From Clusia tigrina (Eukaryota > Arthropoda > Insecta > Diptera > Clusiidae), in NCBI GenBank assembly GCA_920105625.2, contig OV050031.1, positions 228,890,194 through 228,954,193 on the forward strand: a stretch of 64,000 nt of DNA, read 5' to 3'. A model generated the notes under the pieces. It saw only the letters and a program-made list of their open reading frames with translations. It was not told the DNA's origin and searched no databases. Each line of letters starts with the position of its first letter. The first letter of the stretch is position 1. Positions 24,531 to 38,300 of the stretch are shown piece after piece. The position numbers were made by a program, and so were the translations under genes.

Positions 24531-24546
24531 TGAGAGAGAGAGAGAG
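24531..24546 (+). repeat. (GA)n microsatellite
   Basis: A short pure GA run followed by GAG/GTG-rich sequence up to about 24,570. Confidence 0.9.
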
Positions 24547-27073
24547 CGTATGGGAGTGTGAGTGAGGGAGAGTAAGATAGGGATAGAAGTGTGCTTTAAC
24601 TTCCACATGCGGCTTGCTTTCAGGATTCAACTGAAAATTTGTGTTCTTTTCTTTTGCACTTAACATCTCCTTTTTTACAATATTTTTGTTCTTACATGTG
24701 AAGAAACTGGCGTTGGATCCAGAACACCCTTTCGCTGTTTGCTGCGAGCGAGCACACACGCCTCAGTTTTAATAAAACATGCCTTGGGAGTTCAGCTCGG
24801 AATTTAAAATGCGTCCAGCTTCAACGTTGGCGGAAATATTTCCAGCAAACCGAAGCCACATTTAAACGCGTGCTCCCAACTGGCTAATTTTTCAATGAAA
24901 GCGTCCTTGGTCTGAATTGGTTTCAGTGAATTTTGTTTAAAAGAGTTTCATATTAAATAATTCACAGGACCCCGCACTCATCCACAGAAATCACTTAGTA
25001 ATGAGCTCGGCTTATTTATGACCTGAAAATTTTATTTAAAGTCTGCTCAAATTGATGCCACTTGGTCCAGGCCAAGAAATTTAAAGCCAAAAAGATTATT
25101 CAGCAGTGGTCCTCAACCTCTGTTGACTCCAGCAGAGCACACAATCAGATGCGGCCACATTTGCTTGCCTTCGACATATATTACACGAAATGGAATTAAT
25201 AGTCACGAAAGCCAGCATTGCGCCAATATAATGGACACAATTAAAGAAGCATTCTAAAGGAGTCCAAGCAGTAAACGAGTGCCCAATATAAAGGCATAGA
25301 AAACTAGTTTAAGTCTGGTGAAGATTGGTGAAAAAAGACTCCTTTAGCTTTGATGCCACAAGCCTCGAACGACTTTCACGTCTCCGCCGCATTCGTTTAA
25401 AAATCGGCCCTTCTGCAGTCCATATCCACACACTACTCCCATCCTTAACAGTTAATTCCCACAATAACGACTCCCTAGCATAGTTCCTGAATTAATGTGT
25501 GCATTGCTTAAAATCGTATTTGCATTGCTAAATCTGCACATTTCGACTTCCTTTCCCTGCCAGAAAAAACGAAAAAGTGTATTACAGAAATCCTTTTACT
25601 CTGCTCCTTCTTTCCACTTAAACGTTCCTTTTCACAATTGAGCACACATCTCAGCGCTCATAAATTGCATCAATTTGCATGCTGCAAAGAAAGAAATGCC
25701 ATAATAGAAAGTCCTTAGTCCTCACAGTGCTCGAGAGTACCAGGATTTGGTTGTTGCTCACATGTGTGGGGCAGCTGGAATCCCTGTTCCAATTGAAGTG
25801 TGCACTTAAGAAAACTCCTTTTGTCTTTCTACTGCTCCTTTCACATCGCACACAAATGTAAATACTTAAACGGAAATTGATTGCATCTCTCTGCACTCGC
25901 ATGCGAGTCAAACGGGAGGCGTGCTTAGTTGGCTTGATTCAATTCCTGATTGAATGAATGAGTCGCAATTGTGACGCGCAGACAAAGTATGACGAGCACA
26001 TTCGGTGCAATGAGGCAACTTATGAGCAGCAGCACTTTCTGCCATAATGGAGCACACTTAGGACCCGCGCAGAGACGTTTCCTGCAATTGATTTTACTAT
26101 TTGTATTAAGCAGAAAAGGAGGAATTTGCATTTTATGCATTCATTAAAAGTGGAAATGGAAGCAAATTAAGTGGGATGAAAGTGATAAAGGATGCGAAAT
26201 AACTTGTTTTTATGGCAGAGCCCAACAATTGCAGCCAATTAGGGACTCAAGGAGCCGCTACTCTGGCCCTATTGGTATTTGTCGGACAGATACTTAAACT
26301 ACAACAAGGACAATTTTGGAATGTTAATTGCTATTTATATCGAAGTTGTTCGTCCTTCAGTTGCGCTCGTTCGTTGTGGCTGGCCAAGTTGTACACAAAT
26401 ATGACTATTGGCAGTAAAATCAATAAAAAGGATGAAATTCAACAAATATCAAAATGCGAAAACAACATAAACATGGTCATAGTAACACTGAAGCCACATG
26501 AAAGGTCAGCAGGAATTACGTTAATGGGATTTAGCACATTTTATGGCAAATGGAGCGCCTTCCCATAAATACGACGGAACAATAATTCTATTTGATGCGC
26601 GACACAAATTACAGAACCGCAGGAGAGCTGATCGAAGGCATTAGTACGCATGAACGAATGAAACGTGAAACCGGGAGAGGAGGGAGTCAATCCTGCCGTC
26701 CTTACACTTTCTTTGGTGAACTACACGAATAGATTGGATTGATGAGGCTTGATCAGCAATGCTGTGGGGGTAGGCAGTAAGTGGCTGCAGTTTACTCCAA
26801 ACGGTAATCAACGCTACCGCTGTGAACAAATGGACGCGGTCCAAGTATGGGAACGCTTTGAAGAAAGTATCTTTGCGACGGAGAAACTTCAATTCACATG
26901 GATATATCATGTTTGACGGAGTTAGACGTGCGACCGTGGCGGGCTGTAGTTGTGGTTAGCTATTATTTATTATAGTGGGAATTTAAATGAATTAAGAAAA
27001 ATAACCTGATGAGATATGTTCGGCAATGGCTCATTGAATAAATACCTTGTCCTCTTTCATAATAAAAAGAAAA

Positions 27074-27133
27074 GAGGAATTTATATTATGATGACTCTGA
27101 GGAATTTGTATTATGTTGCCTCTGAGGAACTTA
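27074..27133 (+). repeat. 25-bp tandem duplication
   Basis: GAGGAATTTATATTATGATG at 27,074 and GAGGAATTTGTATTATGTTG at 27,099 start two 25-bp units, with a third partial GAGGAACTTA at 27,124. Confidence 0.85.
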
Positions 27134-30100
27134 CCAATTATCAAGCTGGGAACATTCAACATGATCCGCAGAGATCGAAGTGCCCAACTTGGTAATAGGT
27201 AGTGTGTATAGCAAAAGCAGTTCCCTAAACCAAACGATATGTTCAAGGCCGCATCACACATTCAGAAACTTAACTCTGGGAAGCGACAATGACGTCAGCA
27301 GTGGAACCAAAGCTTACGCTCTTCCAATACTCAGAAATGTTTCAGTTAATACGGAGCTCCGAGAGGCACTTCAAAATATATCATTTAAAAACTTTTATCT
27401 TAATTAACGAGATTTTCATATAATTTCAAATCATGGGAACAATGGTGTAAGCTGCTTGGAGTATTCGGCGGATGTGCCTTCTTTTCGACTGTAAACAACA
27501 AATGGGAAGTGAGAGAGTATTCCAAGAAGAAAGTAGGTATGATGTCTTCGAAGATAATATCTTCGCCGAAGAATACAAATCAACCCAACTAAAAGACAGC
27601 TTCTGTTTCTATTCAGAGTATGCAGAGGGTGAACTTTACTGGAGAAAAGTCGTTCCCATTTTTACAACGTTTTCAAAATCGATATTGCAGTGAAGGAAAT
27701 ATGGCAATGGTCATGGATACACTGCAAACTACGGCATAAAGTCCTCCTAAAATATCACATTTATTCAGTAGCAGAGAAGCACCTGGATTCGCAGGAACAA
27801 TTTATATTTGAAGCCCTGAGCAATACAATGAGGAACTTTGCGCCTAAAGAGAACGGAAAGTATTCACAGAACGGAAGGTATTCCACAATGCAAGCTTTGA
27901 TTTTTGTAGCGCAGAAAGGGAAAACAATCCGAGCTACTTCGAAGGAGAAACAGTTGTTCAAAAACCACCCTCAAAGGCAGCTACTTCCTGCATGCCGCGT
28001 GCAATGGTCATCGCTGCTGCCGCATGACGAAGCACTAGCGGCGTGTTTGAGGCTTAACAGAAAAGGGACCAGCAGCACAGCACTTTCAGCTGCAGAATGT
28101 TTGGTCAGTGCGAAGCACCACAATTGACCAAAAATATTTCCACTTAAAGCCGGCGTGGCAGGGGCAGGGGGACCTATCATCTACTCATCGAAGCGAACAT
28201 TTAAAGCATCTACTCTACTACTGTTTGGTTGCTGATGTTGTTGTGGCGGGTAACCCTTGCGTAAACGTGCACCCAATAAGCAGCTGAGGGTTCAAAGTTA
28301 AATGCCCGTCTAGACAAAATATTATTGAAAGAAATTCCTCACGCATGATGGCGCGTCCGAGTGGGAGTTGGAGTGGGTGTGGCGCACGGTCGGCGTAGCA
28401 CTGCTGGGCCCTAATGCGGTTTTGTTTTCCGATGTTTTCTGGCACACATTTGAATCGCCGATTCTGCATTTTAGCCGCAATTATCATCAGCAACATTCAA
28501 GCCTTTGAAGTGGAACAGTTGGCGGCACAAAAGAGTCCTTGCCCGCTGGGGAGCGGATTAAATGGAAATAAATGTGCACAATTTTTATTAATACAGAAAT
28601 TAATAAGTTTGCAGACTCCGTTGTTGGTGAACTTTAAAGCCACCTTCGACAAAAATTAATATTGTCTACAAGGACTCTGTGGATGCCTTAAACATATCTC
28701 TTCCCAATTCGCACTTTAAGGGGTCCGGGTGGACTTGAAGCGCAGCCATTTAACTAACACGAGCACCAGCGAAATGTCGACTTGCAAACAAGCAAAAATA
28801 AATCCTCCGCTCAAGTAGACCCCAGGGCAAATGTATTCATTACTATCGCTGCAGCTTGAGTGGGATACCGCAACCACCACCAAAGTGGAAATGCTCCTTA
28901 TCCGTTTATGATTCCACACTAAGGAAGCGCTGAGCAGCTTTTTGCCAACAAACTGATATGAAAGCGAATATTAACGACTCGCTGGGAAATATTTGATGAC
29001 TTGCAGAAATGACACGCAGGATAAACAGCAATTCCAGTAATGGGGAAAAAGATTCTTTATTAATTTTTATTCATACAGTAGAAATGTAAGTCAGACAAAG
29101 TTATATTCCTATATCCACGCAACGTCAAATGTGTGAATGGAGCTAAAGTCCTTACATCACAGTCCTCCGTCTCGATTGTCGCCAGTGCAGAGATATTTTG
29201 TTACCTTGGTCTGCTTAGTTGACATTGGTTTCGTTTCTAATGGACGAATTTCCATCCTCTGTGCACAGAGATGCATCATTTCCCTCCTGCTGAAATGAAA
29301 ATCAAAAGAATTGCTACGAAATTTCATTGTCTTGAGGAAAAATGAATATAAATAAAACTGAAAAACCCATGCAGGAAGCAGAAGTCATGCGTCATCCCAG
29401 CAAAACAACAGATAACATAATAACCAGAAAGCAAAAAGTAACCCAAAGGGCACAAAAATAGAAGAAGCGTCCTGGGTCGAAAGCATCCTGAAAGTGGAGC
29501 GCACCTGGCGTGCTCCACTGACTAAAACCTCCCACCGTGACTGGTGTCAAGAGCAGTTTGTCAAAGCGAGAGCAGCTCTGGCGACATTCGGAACAACAGC
29601 GAGCACAGCAGCTAATGCCAAATGGACTGCTGCTGCGCAGCTGGCACAGCCGACTCGACTACAAAAAGGAGTACGTTGAAAAACGCATTTAAGCAATTTG
29701 CATACGAGTGCAAACGGGTGAGCTGCATAGTTGCACACAAAGCGAATATGCTGCATGCTCCGGCAGTGCATAGCAGAGATAAATGAGATAAATTTGGGCA
29801 GCAAAAACACAAAATGAATTCAAGGAAATTATGTTGCATGTCAAGGACACTTGCACAACAGTTGAACAGTTGGGTGTATAAAACTACACTGTCAAAGCTG
29901 CTGTTGTGGGTGATGCCAATGCAGCGGCAAGTGAAAGAAGAAACCAGAATGTAGTTCATATTAAACGGGAGTGGATTGGCAGATCTCCACTGGCAATAAA
30001 TCCACTAAAATTGGGGCAAAATCCTCTTTAAATCATTTACAGCTAATTTATTCCTCTTAAAACTTTAGTTGTACCTCTCTTGAAGAGATTCCAATACATA

Positions 30101-31420
30101 GAAAACAATGTATTGGACGGATCAGAAGAGCAATGGCCTCGTAAAATGCCTCTTTATCCCTACGAGAAGCCTTTGTAGCAAAGAGGTTGAGGTGTATCAG
30201 CATAGGCCACTAAGGTTTAAGGCACTAAAGCGATACTCGCCTTCTTCAATTCTATTATAAAAACGCATATTAAAGGCATAAGAAAGAAAACGCAAAAATT
30301 TAATTTGCATAGAGTCAAAACAAATTAAATCTGTGCAAGAGCAGCGAGCGCCGCAAGGAGCACGAGGCACAGACTTGACAGCGAAATACTACGGCGCTCT
30401 GACAACGCAAGTGCGCGCGTGCAACTGCAACGCTCAGTAATTAGTTTAAGCATGCTTGAGCGAGCGGAAAAGTTGGTGGCGACGAGCGAAAGACAAAAAC
30501 CGAGACCGAAGTAGCAACTTCCACAAATCTCTCCCCCGCTCTGTGCCACGCTGTGCCACACCGTGCCGCGCCACGCCGTTTAGTCGACGAAATTTTTCGA
30601 GGAGGAAATTAAGTTTCCTTATTTGTAGCGCAATTAATTGCAACATAGCAGCGGTGGCGGTGATGCTGTTGGCGTTGTTGTTGCTTTTCATTTCATTTTG
30701 ACAAAGTAAAATAACCATAAAATTAATAAAATGCCTTCATTGGCTTTTGCATAAATGCATAGCTTTTCCTTTCAACACAATACTTAATTATAGCCAAAAT
30801 CAATTCAGTCCTTCTGCGTTTGAAGGACAGGTCAAACGAAAACTGAGTATCTCTTTAAATAGCTAGGATAGTCAAGAAAGGCGGCAGAGATCAAACTGTG
30901 GAAATTACACCCTCCTCAGGCATGTGGTACAAAGAGCAGCAACAACACGTAAATGCATGAAAGGAAGAAATGCGAGGGTGGTATAAAAGCACATCGAAAC
31001 AAGGAATTCAGTCAAACAAGACCAAAGCAAAATTTCATTGCAGTTCAAAACTGAGAACTAGAAAAGCAGATGACACTTCAATAAAGGAAATGGAAGTGGA
31101 ATTTCAGCTTCGGAGAATGTCTCAATTCGAGGAAATGCTGGGAATTTTACCTACTCTATCATAAATGTAAGAAGCTGAAAGAATGGCATCAATTTCTGTG
31201 ACAAAAACAGGAAGAGAAATAGTGCAAGTTTGTACCCGCGATCCTAAGGAAGCAGTTCAAACCAAATGATTTCAGATTCCATTCTGAGTTCACTTCTGAG
31301 TGACCGAGTTTCTGTTTACGAGTTTGTCGAAATACACTTGTGAAGGGCGTTGAGGAGAAAGCAGTCGAAGGCATGACCAACGAGCGTCTAACGAAGATAC
31401 CAAAACTATAAGTCAGTCTG

Positions 31421-31660
31421 ATAAACTCCGGAAGGATGTGAGTTCAACGATCCACTTCTCAAAGGCAACGGAGCAGGAACAGAATCGACAAATTTATACA
31501 TGCTTGGAGGCGAGTGAACACACTGCCGCACACACTAACAATTCTTGGTTAATCTCCGGGAGGATGTGAGTCCCCCGAACAACTTTATATCTCACTCACT
31601 TTGGAACAGAAATAGAATCGACCTGCTTTCGGTTTGGATTCGTAAGGAGGTGAGTAGTCT
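31421..31660 (+). repeat. Diverged 128-bp tandem duplication
   Basis: Two anchors recur at the same 128-bp offset. CTCCGGAAGGATGTGAGT at 31,426 matches CTCCGGGAGGATGTGAGT at 31,554. GGAACAGAATCGAC at 31,475 matches GGAACAGAAATAGAATCGAC at 31,603. The sequence between the anchors has drifted strongly, so the duplication is old. Confidence 0.75.
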
Positions 31661-34600
31661 TTTTCTATTTTGCTTCTCACGAAAGTTTGCATAACATTCT
31701 CATAAACTGCAAATAAAGACCTCATGCGAAGACACCAGACTTCCTTCGGCTGACATTTTCTAAGCAAGTTCAATAAAATTGGTCATTTGTTGGAGAATTT
31801 CCCCATTCCTTGAAATTAACCAAAATGAGCTTATATAAAATTCAAGCTAAGCCACCTTAGACGCCGTTATATTGTGACTTCAGTTGCTGGGACATGGCCT
31901 GCAACAGAGCACCCACACATTATTTTCAATATTTCCATTGTTAATTGACTTGCTGCCGCACACACCAACAGCAACAACAACATCGACAACAAGAAGCGAC
32001 CAACACTTGACACAAAGAGCAACATCAACATCGACACATCAGCTTCAGAAGGATGCTAACGAAGTGTGAAAAATCCACACGACTGCACGCACACACACGT
32101 GGATGCAAGAGGGCGCAGGGTTACATGGTGACAGCAAAATGTCACACGTCTCTTGCTTATGTGTGTAATAAATAGGAAAAATCCCACACACACACAATTA
32201 CATGCAAGGCTGCTCGCAGACATATCGAAAATCCGTAACAGTTTCTTTGAGGAGCGAGAAGTTGAACAGTGAGCCGGCGAGTAGCATCCCAGTCGGAAAG
32301 GGACCGCATCATATTCGAAGTAAGTTCGACCAAGACAAACGATACACATGCATGAATCTGCCCTAGATTCCATTGAATCCAAATACACAAAGTTGTGACC
32401 ACTACTCACGACTTCCCCCCGCCCCTTGTATTCAAATCAGAAATCAGAGCAAATGTGTTGGACTCACAATTCTGATCACCATTTATTTTTGTATACAAAT
32501 ATTGCTTCTCATTTGCCACTTTCATACACAGGACCCGTTATTATTGCCTGTTGTGTCATTGCCTTTAAAGAGTAAGACACGGCATTGTCGTCAAGTCAAA
32601 AAAGCATTGGAGTGTCCGATTGGGATAGGCAGCCAAATACCCGTGACTTATGTAAGGCTGGGTATGACCGTGTGTGAATGTGGTTGTGTGCAGATATTCA
32701 ACTTGTCATCATAATTGATAAATTAAATTTTCGAAATTGGTCACAGAACAGGAGCCCACACACGAAATACCCACACGCAAATATGCATGGAACCCACGTT
32801 CATACAAAATCTGAAGGCAGGCGTGTGACCAACTTTGATTACAGCTTCTCCGGAGCGACGTCTGCCTGCTGCATGTGTCTGTTGTGACTAGATAAAGCCA
32901 ACGCACCAGCATATTGCTCAAATGTCATGCTGTCAATTAGCAAGGCATCCACAGACTCTCTGCCACGCACACAATCTCACACCTCGTCAGGGCCTAATGG
33001 GGGCATTCCAAGAAACCAACTTACTTTTCCATTGCATTGCGGCAGAGAAATGGCAATTTCCGCTCAGATTGGCAAGCACACCAATTTGACGGTGGAACGA
33101 TTGGTGATGAGCGGAGGAGGATGAGGTGTGTGCGTGCTGTGAAGGCTGATTTTGTGGTGCCTTTTACATATTGCCGCCTCTTACTGCCAGATCGGGCAAG
33201 TGATAAACATCAATTGCCACATTTAAATTGTCATAACTTCTTTCTTTCCTAGAGACGGTCTTCTCGACAGAATCTGAGGAGCTGAAATCCAAAATGTGGG
33301 ATGATAATGAACTCTAAAATGGAGGTATTTCAATTGACATCAGTAACTTTCACCGCTGTTCAGCAATCTTAAGACCTATTCACTCCCTCATAGATCTCTC
33401 TGTTATACTCTGACAAGCCTGCAACCGAGAAGGACTGGGTCTCTTCCAGCGCATCGTTCTCCTCTATGACTATCAAGACTTTAAGCGAATAATCATTTTG
33501 CTCGAATCAAGCGGTACAGTCATGGAATTTCTTTTAAAATCAAAGGATTTTTCTGCACAAACTCCACTCATATCCGCCTTTGACGGCTGCATGCAACTGA
33601 GTTCTGAGTCTCCTCGTGCTTAGCAAAATTGCTTGGCTACGCAAAGTCCTTACAGCGCAAACCGCATTAGCACTCATACACATTTAGTCGTAAATGCAAA
33701 TCTCTGCGCACACACACATCCACTCGTGTGTATGCGTTTGTGCATTTTTGCAATTTAGCAACACATTTGCATACACGTATGACCGGTTCTTCCGAATGTG
33801 GTTTACAGTTCTGTTTGGTAATATCCTTATATCCTTTCACACAACTTCTGTTGTGTTATGTAAATATTTTTGCATCTCCTTTTCTTAACAATTGTCAGCA
33901 GCACATACGGGTGCTCACACTGGCCTGGCTCATCCGGCATTCATATTTGCAGTCGGTGGGTGGAGCGCCCCTTGGCTTGCTGAAATGCATTTCTCAATAT
34001 TAATGCCCAATTGCAGTTTGCATTTATGCAACTTACTCGCATGTGAAATTTTAGTGTTACTCGTATATGTTTATGCGAATGCAGAAGTAAGCGTGTATGT
34101 GTGTGTTCTTTATCGTTTTTTTTATAAATCCCAAGTTTGCTGTTGTGTTCTGGTTCGCTGAGCAAGCCAGGATATGCTCAACTTAAGTGCCATGGGGGAG
34201 CATGCATTATTGATATGGGTACATGGTGCGTGATTACGGCATCCGTGGCGTATGCGCAACATTTCCTACTAGCACAGTTAATTGCATTAATGGCGCACGG
34301 TTTGGGCAGGGTTCACCGCACACAGCCCCATCAAGCCAATTATACGGGAAGCATATTTAAACTTGCATTTCAGCTTAACTAAGTGAAGGTTTAAGTTGGG
34401 GAACTTTCTTCGTGCAGCTTTGCCTGCCTAGTTCGAGCCTGCCAAGCAGCTCGACAAAGCCGAACAAAAGGCGCAAATTCCCACCGTACGGAATTATTAA
34501 TTTCCTAACCACAACGGCATAATGCCTGGTTACACACACACACACACGCAAAAGGCGCACTAAATAGCCCCAATTATGCTGCCGTAACGCCTCTGAGCTG

Positions 34601-34949
34601 CTGCCACTCAAATTGCAATACCACGGGAAATAGGAGCAGGACACGCTTGTGGTTCTGAGCAACTAGACAAAAGGTCTCCCTTTTATCTTGGAACTTAGCA
34701 TTAATCAATTTCTGAAGTCAGGCCAGGCTCCCAAGGCGTTTATAAACTGTATAATCGGTGAATTGGCAATAATGTGCAGCATAATTGAAACTGCTTTCCT
34801 GAATTAGTGGAGCAAATAGTATCGAAGTTAAATATTCAGCAGCGGGTTTTGGAGAACAACAAAAATAAATCAGAGATTGCAACGCAATGAAAGGCTTCAA
34901 TTAATGTGGCTTCAATGAGGGAAGCTCCACTAGATAGATATATTGATAT
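31661..34949. other. Single-copy noncoding DNA, no gene recognised
   Basis: No supportable exon or element. A (CA)n run lies at about 34,533-34,550, and smaller CA/TG patches lie near 32,085-32,100 and 34,095-34,107. Confidence 0.55.
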
Positions 34950-35300
34950 ATTTAAGGGTGTTATACACTGCGACCTGAAAGATCTATTGTGATGCCCCTA
35001 TTTATGTGAAAGGATAGTCTCGTCTATAAATATTCTGTCAGGTTAATTTTCGACAGGAATTCATATATTTTGTGAGGAATCAAGATGAGGGATCTTGCTC
35101 ATATCTAAGATATATTCTCCAAAACATCTGAGTCTATTGTGTGCCAATGGTCCGCAGTCTGTGATCAGGTGCAGTGAGGTTTCGTCACTTTCAAGCTCCA
35201 CTAAGTAAACACATTCAGGTATAAGTCATGTTCAAGATTATGATGGAAGTTCATTTTGAGGCTGTAATCCTGTTAGTTGGGAAAAGAGAGTGACCCGAAA
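34950..35300 (-). pseudogene. Non-LTR retrotransposon ORF2 C-terminal relic
   Basis: On the minus strand, one frame runs from about 35,275 to about 35,070 with four stops and keeps the spacing of a non-LTR ORF2 tail. First comes LTG (35,273-35,265), the start of the usual LTGH segment. Then, after three stops, comes ECVYLVELESDETSLHLITD (from about 35,216), followed by CGPLAHNRLRCFGEYIL. The usual C-x2-C...H-x4-C motif is recognisable, with the second Cys replaced by Leu, and the frame later meets further stops. No RT or endonuclease part was found upstream. It resembles the last domain of element C more than that of A or B, but it is too short to place in a clade. The 3' boundary is a guess. 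Confidence 0.6.
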
Positions 35301-38300
35301 GAAAATGTCAAAAGGCTCAATGAAGCTACTGCAATGAAATGGAGGTAACGTTCACAAAGCTTCACAATTTCTCCGTCTTCCTTCCTAACAAACGCAGCAC
35401 AAAAAATTTCCTGGACTCAGCTGCACCAACACAATCAGATGCAGATCGCAATCTGTGCATTGCCACAGTTCCGTCGCAGCCAAAACGCTGGTAGCTTGTG
35501 GAACAGTGTGACGATATTTACTGCCACATTTCTTCACAAAGTTAGCATTTAGCCAAATTTCACTAAAGCGCAGAATTAATTAGGTTTGTGGAGTTTCCAT
35601 TTCGTATTTGAGTAGCTTAGTTGCCATGTTTACAAGCTGCAAGTAGTAAAGTGGTGTCTGCGTGTGTCGAGCGGGGGAAGAATGAGGCAACCACTTATGC
35701 CCCTGTTGCTGCCACAGAAACCGTAGAACTCCTCACCATTTTAAGCTTAATGAAAGAAAGTTGCACACGAAGGTAGCAGAAACTCGCACAAATTGAGGTG
35801 GGCATGATTACTCCGCTATCGCTGCTGTTTGGGCTGCAACCGCGCGTTTCATGATTTTATTAGTGATGCAAAGAAACGCCAAAAGTTCAGGAAAAAGAAC
35901 CATAAACAAATATAAATAAATATCAATGTTTGCACACACTTTTGTGGGGCAGACCCCGCGCAGTTCGAGTGTTGACTGAGTTTTTTTTTGCGAATTTTGG
36001 GAGGCATTTAATTGGTGCGAGAGACCGCAGGACCACTCCAGGACTGCCTGCAGCACACACGAGATGGCACATTCTGAAGAATAATTTGCCAGCCCCAGCT
36101 CCGAGTAATTGTAAAAACCCTGCTTGGGGCAACTCATTTTGTGCAAGCACCGCCGCTGCAGAGGCAGTCGCCATAAAAGCGCGATAGGCATTCGCATCCA
36201 TCCCGCAGAGAACAACGATAACGCTTCGACGATTAATTGAAATTAATGTCTTGCTTCCACGTGCCTCCCCCGCCACTCCATGCCAGTGCTTGTGTCATCG
36301 TGGCGCTCTGCACAGTCCAATGCATTGCAGCGCAGTAATAAAATGGAAGGCAATAAATGAAGGAGTTTTATTAAAATCATGTTGGCATGCCTTATCGGAA
36401 TGCACCAAACGAAAACAGGGTCATTGCAGTGGGGCTGCTGCAGTACAGAATTATTTATTCCTCTTATAGATAAGCCAATGCGTCACCGGAGTTGTTCTAA
36501 CGCTTGAAAGGGTAGCAGCGGCACTCTGTGACCTGAATCCCTGAGTATTCGCATTGAGAGTAGCGGCAACAATTTTAATCTTTTCGAATACTTCTGAGAG
36601 CACCTGCTCCAAAATAAAAACACTCTGTAAGTGTCACATCGTTCCATATATTTAAACACAGCCACCATGCTCCACCCAGGCTCACTCCCAGCTCTCCATA
36701 TTGCAGCTCTCAACTGAACTCAAACTCAGCCGCTCAGAGTTAAAATTTTATCGAGCACTCAATACGTTTGAATATGCCGCACTTGCTGCTGCTCCACTGA
36801 CTGGTGATGCTTTCCGCGAATAACTTTGCTTTAATAAACGTGGCATATTTGCGTTGAGGCTACAGAACTCCTCTGCAGCGTTCCTCAGCTCGACGTTCGG
36901 TCGGGTATTTACAACATTTCAGTGCCAGTGATTGGTGCCTTGATGAATGCAGCGGACGCGGCAGTGGCACTGCATGCTAGTGTCAGCGCCAACCTGCACG
37001 TGATGGAAATCGAGCTTCATGACAAGATATCAAAGGATACAGTCAATGCGCGAGTTCAAAAAGCGGCAGCACTTTGCAACTGATACGGCGCAAAATTTGT
37101 TAAGAAATTAAAAATATTTGATGGGTTATTTTACGATCGGAGGCGCATTTTTGGCTGCACTGCAGACTTGCAGAATTTATGGGCTTAAATACTACAAAAA
37201 AGGATGCGAACGAGCGCAGGACATCAGTTGCGTTCCAATGAAAATACTCACTTATGCTCTTTGGCTCATTCAGTGCGGAATGTTACACCTGCAGACAGAC
37301 GGAAAATCACTTAATTGTGAGGATTTTTGATGGGCCACAATAAAATTCGTGCTCTGAATAGCCTTTCAAGCTTTCAATGATGCCGCTGGGGTTCCACTAC
37401 GCTGTTGCAGCTATTTACAATTATTCTGTGCATACTCCTCCATACTTAACTTCAGATAAAGAGACTTCTCTTGCTCTGATTAAATATGGGCGACCTGCTG
37501 AGAAGAGTATAAAGTTAAAGTGGAGGCCGAGCATGGCGGCTATGATTGCACAAGCAAACTGCCCTGACAAAGTACCATGACGAATGATATTGCAGCCAAA
37601 ATTAAATGAAAATGCTGTAAATTTAACGATACATGAGGGATGCTATCTTTTTGATGAACTTGCTTGTGGAATCTTATAAAACTGTGGATTTAAGTATCGT
37701 GTGGTAATTTAATTTGTCCTCCCATTATTCCTATTAAGGAGGAATGGGTACCAGCGTTGAAATTCATCTTTCAAAAAGAAACCAGTTGGAAAAAGGATTG
37801 GAACACCCTTCACCGAGTTGGATTCGCACCCGTGAAGCGTAAACCCCATGGAAGCCAACTTTTTTCTATGTGGCTCTTCTGGGAATTGTCCTCAAAGTTT
37901 GGAGGCAAAATCGAGAAGTACCTGGTAGTCAAAGGTATATTGCGCAATAACCGATTAAAATGTCGTCAGCTGCTGCGCCACCACGCCAAATGCAAAAACA
38001 CAATTTCGCGTGTTTATGTCATTTACCGGCAGCAACAAATATGAAACGCCTTAAAGCAAACACGTCCCGGAGCACTCGAAAGCCATTATTAATGGTGCAC
38101 ATTTCGCATATGCTCCCCTCCCACCGCACCGAGCTCTGTCTATCACCTAAAACACACTTGCTCGCTCTCCCTCCACCCACAGCCTATTTCACTGCGCCGC
38201 CGAGAGCAAAGGAAGACTATGTTTAGACACCACACAATATTCAACTTCGCCGCCCCCCGCCAACATAAAAACAGACACGCATACTCTGGCTCAGCTCGGC

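Larger units (their letters stand above)
21998..31420. other. Single-copy noncoding DNA, no gene recognised
   Basis: No supportable exon, RNA gene or element protein. It contains a (GA)n run at 24,531-24,546, a 25-bp duplication at 27,074-27,123, and a locally CG-richer block at about 30,330-30,600. Open frames of up to about 155 codons (for example 23,286-23,753 and 27,690-28,127, both plus) show no domain that I recognise and are not called genes. Confidence 0.55.

Noticed and set aside
33360..33490. Minus-strand open stretch of about 40 codons with a protein-like composition
   Set aside because: It is too short, has stops close by on both sides, and matches no family that I recognise.
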